Positions 61,601 to 64,000 of a stretch of DNA of 64,000 nucleotides are shown piece after piece (the stretch's first letter is position 1; the number at the start of each line of letters is the position of its first letter). The translations under genes were made by a program, and so were the position numbers. This DNA comes from G963665925 sp963665925 (lineage in GTDB: Bacteria > Bacillota > Clostridia > Peptostreptococcales > Acidaminobacteraceae), in contig OY762511.1 in the NCBI GenBank assembly GCA_963665925.1, forward strand, positions 372,001-436,000, written 5' to 3'. A model generated the notes under the pieces. It had not been told where the DNA came from. It worked only from the letters and a program-made list of their open reading frames with translations, and did not search any database.

Positions 61601-62515
61601 ATCGAGATTGACAGGTCCGTTTACGCACCAGAAACAGGCCAGATTGTATCTGACCTGATGGTTGATATGACATTCGAAGAGACAAACGGCACTATGGGCG
61701 CTTCGCAGATTCAAAACAAAGGCGGCTTCTCAGTTGATGTAAGCGCCTATGTAGACGGAGTGAAACAGGACCACTTCAACCAGCCTGTCCAACTGAAATT
61801 CTCCCTTGACAGCTTCGCATTTGACGAAGAGACCTTCAACACTGACAAGCTCAGCGTGTTCAGGCTAAATGATGAAACTGGTGACTGGGAGCCAGTAGGC
61901 GGTGCCTATAATCCGTACACCAACACCATGACCGTCTTCAGACAGGCTCTGAGTCAGTACACTGTCATGCAGACAAATAAGACTTTCAATGACATTGAGG
62001 ATTCCTCCGCCAAGGCAGAAATTGAAGCCCTGCTTGGTAAAGGCATCATTGATGAGACTGCATCATTTGATCCTGGCGAAAGCATTACCCGTGAGGAAAT
62101 GGCCACCTGGATTGCAAGGTCCTATGGTCTTGAAAATGATGATTCCGAAATGCCTTTTGAAGACGTCGCAGAGGGCAGCGACCACTACAGCGAACTGGCT
62201 GCAGCCTATGAGTCCGGCATCATTTCAGGAACCTCAGATACAGCCTTCAACCCAGAAGGCACTGTTACAAAAGAAGAAATGGCTGTCATGCTTGCAAATG
62301 CCATGACGCAGTTTGAAGAGAAAAAACTGAATGAAAATTTGGGTGGAGAGCTTGCACAGCTTTCAGATCGTGAACTGATTGAAGACTGGGCAGACGACGA
62401 AGTCGCCTTCCTTGGAGAATTGGGTATTCTTGAAGACGAGGATGGCGCACTCAATCCAGATGCAGCAGTAAGCAAAGAACTGGCAGCAAGCATTATTAAA
62501 CGAATTTCAGGTTAA
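55655..62515 (+). CDS. Giant Calx-beta/SLH cell-surface protein
   Basis: A 2,286-residue exported surface protein. Residues 1-30 are a signal peptide (FLVWGLIVMMLIAGL then NPYPISFA). Residues 35-385 hold about seven repeats with a NDRYLMVYA or NDRFIIVWQ pattern, suggesting a beta-propeller. Residues about 397-1724 are twelve Calx-beta domains of about 110 residues, each with an EGD-like start, GTLTF middle and closing DND or DDD, a calcium-binding pattern. Residues 1725-2107 are a region without a recognised domain. Three SLH domains (about 2108-2286) should anchor it to the wall. ATG at 55655 is nine bases after AGGAG; the ATG at 55646 abuts that site. Confidence 0.92.
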   Translation: MRLKKRFLVWGLIVMMLIAGLNPYPISFASNSASTGPALAFDTSNDRYLMVYASDAGGGENDILGQFLSATGSPQGDPFEISGTSGTDSGAPEIIYDSDNDRFIIVWQDGRGATLQIYLTILDEDGEVLVSEYILDATSDYQMTPLLARSPDNDTFLVLWLEKDAPDDATGSLNGAYVQEDDLSSEHFDFTKKDDALSFDLTYDATNDQYVIVWDSLLGGNRTRLNVEYLDSSGETEKGVTYISPGDGEIAAPSIAYSESAGENLVVWIDESDDVDDVYSHYATTTGSAVYIMSADAGIDITEVNLVSSGTSDELLLVWSEFDGESYSVIGNYVNDDGTATGDENIVITSGSSEPVDTVIAFNPSNDNFLVMQDDGSGDAPEPITGDDGLTGETAPGTLEFSTVSSAVEETGSATVTVKRTGGSDGTVGISYQTVYQTAGSNDFMDTSGTLTFNDGETQKTISVPIIEDTDDEDDEYFDIELSAPTGGALLGSADTHTVAIQDDDDPKGTFAFASSDKNVLEGDSVELIVERQLGQNGIVTLDYEISGLTADSADFTAESGTLTYLNGEDTKTLTVQSIADTETESDETIAVTLSNPSSGTFLGSPDTATVTIIDDDQPTESISFKTDSKSIAEGDTAVLTVMRQGLLDTDVTVDYETVYGTAGSDDISAESGTLTFEAGQSTAEISIASVDDPIKESTEDFSVQLTSAAIPAYLGSITQIDVTLYDNDAEVRFNASEKTVIEGQSVTLTLERDGATDSEASIDYAFAPNTASASDFTASNGTLTFASGETVKTISVTTTEDTDVEETESFSVSLDNPSDNLQVGSPDTVEIFIIDNDEITDSFSFVGESTDAYEGDALSIKVLRTGDLIGSETVDYTVSAGTAETDDYTLVAGTLSFADSTDTQYIEFELTDDLTLEESEDFTIILENPSDRAQIGDIDTHTVNIIDNDAAFTVSQAQQSIYEGASDYVNIVRSGYVNTQATVYYSTLSGTADSDDFNPASGTLTFAPGEQFKAIEITTVDDFVVEPDEVFSLVLGAPSDNTQLGNPSSVEITIINDDTEATTFSFTTSSRSVTEGDSLNLTVKKSGPVENAANVDYEVISGTATSDDITIDTGTLVFTSEDSEKNITVNTTEDAVMESSETFTLVLSNPTGSAELGSIVQVTVTLNDDDSQVNLKSDATTVVEGQSVRLTLEKSGVITESTSVAYTLTPETATTADYTDSSGSITFGIGENMKTLDIDITDDSEIESSETFSLTLGSATGNMAVGSLGSTQITILDNDAVASSITFAQASVDADEGDILEITVLRSGNLEGTSTASYTLVSGTADSEDYSTSSGTVTFLDGESSKTITIALSDDNTLEDTESFSIVLSTPDAGAELGVIKTLSVNIEDNDTLIALEQTVQTISEGDITQLYVSRTGDLNATVTVDYSILADSADASDYVLTSGTLTFLPGQQTQIIEIETTDDLEIEEAEQFSIVLVNPSGNVQIAEEDTAQITINDNDIIQSSISFSSSSKTIEEGSYVSLALVRTGSLSGTASAEYSFISGTAGGSDYFDTSGTVHFADGESAKTITVATMDDSLEEATEIFTILLSNPSEGCALGKITEVSLLIRDNDQVLDTFTFVSGSETVDEGDSVSITVERTGSTEDEAEVDYLYVSGTADDEDYVETMGTVVFEAGETTATIKVKARVDTVDETSEYFYVLLYNPSDNVTIGDIATTIVVINNKTYTRDSRDTTQSATVETTSVTETSTTDYVKIVNDLTNVLVTKALTNDIITDQSTQTYYDKIEDLMRYIDSDDDIKLAMNDYVDTVQLFENMDVEDTWIDLMLIERVQVFTETTANVENHEDLTEKFIKNIQEVEASRLNETGADLDKAIEEMVDVTLRDVGTIHDGHSVEEDGQIYTVTFNSNSVQNQLLDEAQAFVSLNKVIESYYGDDNVRDFDFSVTLDIPKYGNNMKVEIDKDTLQVIRLANTDKLGLSVEGFEIEIDRSVYAPETGQIVSDLMVDMTFEETNGTMGASQIQNKGGFSVDVSAYVDGVKQDHFNQPVQLKFSLDSFAFDEETFNTDKLSVFRLNDETGDWEPVGGAYNPYTNTMTVFRQALSQYTVMQTNKTFNDIEDSSAKAEIEALLGKGIIDETASFDPGESITREEMATWIARSYGLENDDSEMPFEDVAEGSDHYSELAAAYESGIISGTSDTAFNPEGTVTKEEMAVMLANAMTQFEEKKLNENLGGELAQLSDRELIEDWADDEVAFLGELGILEDEDGALNPDAAVSKELAASIIKRISG
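56843..60830 (+). repeat. Twelve tandem Calx-beta coding repeats (about 330 bp each)
   Basis: Each unit encodes about 110 residues ending in D(N/D)D. Units 3/7/11, 4/8, 5/9 and 6/10 are more alike than neighbours, which points to a four-domain higher-order unit of about 1.33 kb. Confidence 0.85.
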
Positions 62516-62538
62516 TGTCTTAAACAGGGGATAAATGT

Positions 62539-63831
62539 ATGATACCTTTGGACAAATATTTCATAAAACCCGGTAAGCTGAACGAGCTGAAGGCATACAT
62601 CCAAAAGAAATACCCTGACATTTCTGAAACAGAACTCAATCAGGTTTATGAGCATGCCATGAAAAGCTTTGTAGACCGACATATAGCACATACACGCAGG
62701 GATATTGACAATAATGTCTCTGCGCAGGTGCTTCGTGAATTTTATGCCTCGCAAACGCGGGGCATTCCTATGAAATTCGTTGTTGAAACAACGGTGCGGG
62801 AAATCATCAAGACAGATGGACGTCTGAAAGAAGCCTATATGCAGTGCCTTACGGATTGGCTTGAGGAGCATGAGATTGAAGCACAGTCAGTATCGGAGCG
62901 GCGCAGTCTCATAAAAAACATTGCTGCAGATGAGTCAAAATCCATCGCTGCTGTCTATGCTCTGCAAAAACTCATTATGTACGAGCAGATGAACCGGCTG
63001 AGAAACAGCGTACGATCTCTGTCAATACCATCCTTTGAAGCCATGCCCGACAAGGCAATTCCTTATGCAGATGAGGACGCCTTCAAGCAAGATATTAGCT
63101 TAGATATGGATATGGAACAGGTGATATTAGACCTGCACAACCGTCTGCTCAAGTGGCTGAACACCATCCGTGTCAAAAACCTTGCACGTAATATGCGCCC
63201 CCTCATGCCTGCAGTCTTTCTGATTGCCGCTTCAATGACTAGTGGTTGGTTTGGGGACACTGCCTTTCAGCATGCCGCACCAAACTTTCAAGTCATTCAA
63301 ACGGAGTACCCCATGTCTGCGTCTCTTGAATGGAAGGTCCTTCAAAATGAATGCCAGACCGTGCATAGGAGTGTTTTAGAGGAGCGTCTGGTCTATCATG
63401 ACCGCAGTTATAATCCCTTCCCCTATTCCGAGCAGAACTGGTCCATTGTCAGGGCGTATTTGAAATCCTACGACTCGCTGATTTCTGAATCACCCTACTT
63501 TGAAGTCATTATTGATGTCGGAATGGAGAAAAACCTTGACCCACGGCTTCTATTCGCCATAATCGGACAGGAGCAGTCCTTTGTCAAAAGAGGCAGCCAA
63601 AGCGCCCAGCGTATTGCCAACAACCCCTTTAACGTCAACCATAGCTGGCAGGTCTACAACACGCAAATACGGGACAGTGCGGAAATCGCCGCCAATACGG
63701 TTCTCAATACCCTGGCAAAAACGCCTTATGACAACCATCCGCTAAAGGCTCTGAATAGAACCTATGCCGAAGACCCGCGCTGGTGGATTGGCGTTGACTA
63801 CTTCTATAATGAAATGCTGGATTTGGAGTGA
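62539..63831 (+). CDS. Membrane-anchored lysozyme-fold-like protein
   Basis: A 430-residue protein with a long cytoplasmic-looking helical part (1-215), one membrane helix (PLMPAVFLIAASMTSGWFG, about 222-240) and an extracytoplasmic C-terminal domain. The C-terminal part reads NLDPRLLFAIIGQEQSFVKRG then RIANNPFNVNHSW, similar to glucosaminidase or transglycosylase domains. The Glu in GQEQSF (about 344) is a candidate catalytic acid. It starts 23 bases after the giant gene with AGGGGAT ahead of the ATG, so the two form an operon. A role in opening the wall for, or placing, the giant protein is inference. Confidence 0.7.
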   Translation: MIPLDKYFIKPGKLNELKAYIQKKYPDISETELNQVYEHAMKSFVDRHIAHTRRDIDNNVSAQVLREFYASQTRGIPMKFVVETTVREIIKTDGRLKEAYMQCLTDWLEEHEIEAQSVSERRSLIKNIAADESKSIAAVYALQKLIMYEQMNRLRNSVRSLSIPSFEAMPDKAIPYADEDAFKQDISLDMDMEQVILDLHNRLLKWLNTIRVKNLARNMRPLMPAVFLIAASMTSGWFGDTAFQHAAPNFQVIQTEYPMSASLEWKVLQNECQTVHRSVLEERLVYHDRSYNPFPYSEQNWSIVRAYLKSYDSLISESPYFEVIIDVGMEKNLDPRLLFAIIGQEQSFVKRGSQSAQRIANNPFNVNHSWQVYNTQIRDSAEIAANTVLNTLAKTPYDNHPLKALNRTYAEDPRWWIGVDYFYNEMLDLE

Positions 63832-63837
63832 AAAATC

Positions 63838-63882
63838 AAATCCCACGACAAGCCCGTATTTCAGGCTGTTCGTGGGATTTTC
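63838..63882. terminator. Bidirectional terminator
   Basis: AAATCCCACGA (63838-63848) pairs with TCGTGGGATTT (63870-63880), extended by AGCC/GGCT, between the lysozyme-like gene and the convergent galE. Confidence 0.88.
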
Positions 63883-63917
63883 TATGTTTATCTTCAATTT
63901 GAGTTCTTTATGAATCC

Positions 63918-64000
63918 CTACTTGTATCCTTGAGGATTATTGCTTTGCCAGTTCCATGAATCCTTGCACATCTGCTCAATATCCTTCTCTGTCTTCCAGC
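63918..64000 (-). CDS. galE: UDP-glucose 4-epimerase, C-terminal end only
   Basis: The last 26 codons of a minus-strand gene that continues past the window edge. The residues WKTEKDIEQMCKDSWNWQ then SNNPQGYK match the closing helix of GalE (pattern W-K/R-x-x-x-x-I-x-x-M-C-x-D-x-W-x-W-Q-x-x-N-P-x-G-Y). The stop is TAG at 63918-63920. It interconverts UDP-glucose and UDP-galactose, consistent with the polysaccharide genes elsewhere in the window. Confidence 0.85.
   Translation of the reverse strand, partial: WKTEKDIEQMCKDSWNWQSNNPQGYK

Noticed and set aside
1..64000. CRISPR arrays, insertion sequences, prophage genes, rRNA
   Set aside because: Looked for by eye and not seen: no regular spaced repeats, transposase or integrase motifs, or rRNA segments. 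The repeated DNA noticed is mostly coding (Calx-beta, SLH and the secreted-protein repeats), apart from short motifs noted separately.

Overview
The window is chromosomal DNA from a low- to mid-GC Firmicute of the class Clostridia. It is probably anaerobic and has a single membrane with an S-layer. The evidence is the redox repressor Rex beside a YdiF-type ABC-F ATPase, the tsaE-tsaB-rimI-tsaD cluster, strong AGGAGG ribosome sites, glycine and c-di-GMP-I riboswitches, several SLH-domain surface proteins, an acetoacetate CoA-transferase operon with a sigma-54 promoter, and LytTR/GHKL signalling. The species cannot be named from the sequence. No IS element, prophage or CRISPR array was seen.

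Layout. Bases 1-13,750 are mostly housekeeping: the end of an NADP-type malic enzyme; an ACT-domain/UPF0210 operon behind a glycine riboswitch; rex; an ABC-F ATPase; an acyl carrier protein; a convergent gap holding a DnaA-box cluster; the threonylcarbamoyladenosine operon with a YIP1 membrane gene inserted; a secreted GH26-like glycosidase; an amidohydrolase; and an AgrC-like membrane protein without a kinase. Bases 13,900-15,800 carry a secreted transglutaminase-like protein behind two tandem c-di-GMP-I riboswitches, and a VanZ protein.

Bases 15,900-39,600 form a cell-surface region on the minus strand. Read in the direction of transcription, it starts with a divergent galU, a priming sugar transferase and dTDP-rhamnose synthesis (rfbA, B, D, C). 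A rhamnosyltransferase-like gene, Wzy, Wzx and a GT-B-like transferase follow. Next is a pseudaminic-acid cassette (pseB, C, F, G, a formyltransferase, pseI). Behind its own promoter lies wzz, a BY-kinase, a PHP phosphatase, an anchored acidic protein and two SLH proteins. The Pse and Wzx/Wzy block is visibly more AT-rich than its flanks, as expected of an exchangeable cassette.

Bases 39,800-47,700 hold an ATP-grasp ligase with a GNAT enzyme, then an atoDAEB-type operon for short-chain fatty acid and acetoacetate use. That operon has a near-perfect sigma-54 promoter and three evenly spaced 18-bp palindromes, and is followed by a PAS-type sigma-54 activator. Bases 47,750-54,900 hold a CobW-type GTPase, a secreted repeat protein, a diguanylate cyclase, a prepilin-like gene abutting tRNA-Gly(CCC), and a three-gene LytTR system in which the phospho-acceptor helix and the ATPase domain lie on separate proteins. 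Bases 55,655-63,831 encode a giant S-layer-type protein (about 2,286 residues, twelve Calx-beta repeats, SLH domains) and a membrane-anchored lysozyme-fold-like protein. The window ends in the 3' end of galE.

As a system, much of the window builds and regulates the cell surface: capsule or exopolysaccharide, S-layer proteins and wall enzymes. c-di-GMP (cyclase and riboswitches), tyrosine phosphorylation and LytTR signalling are the visible control layers.
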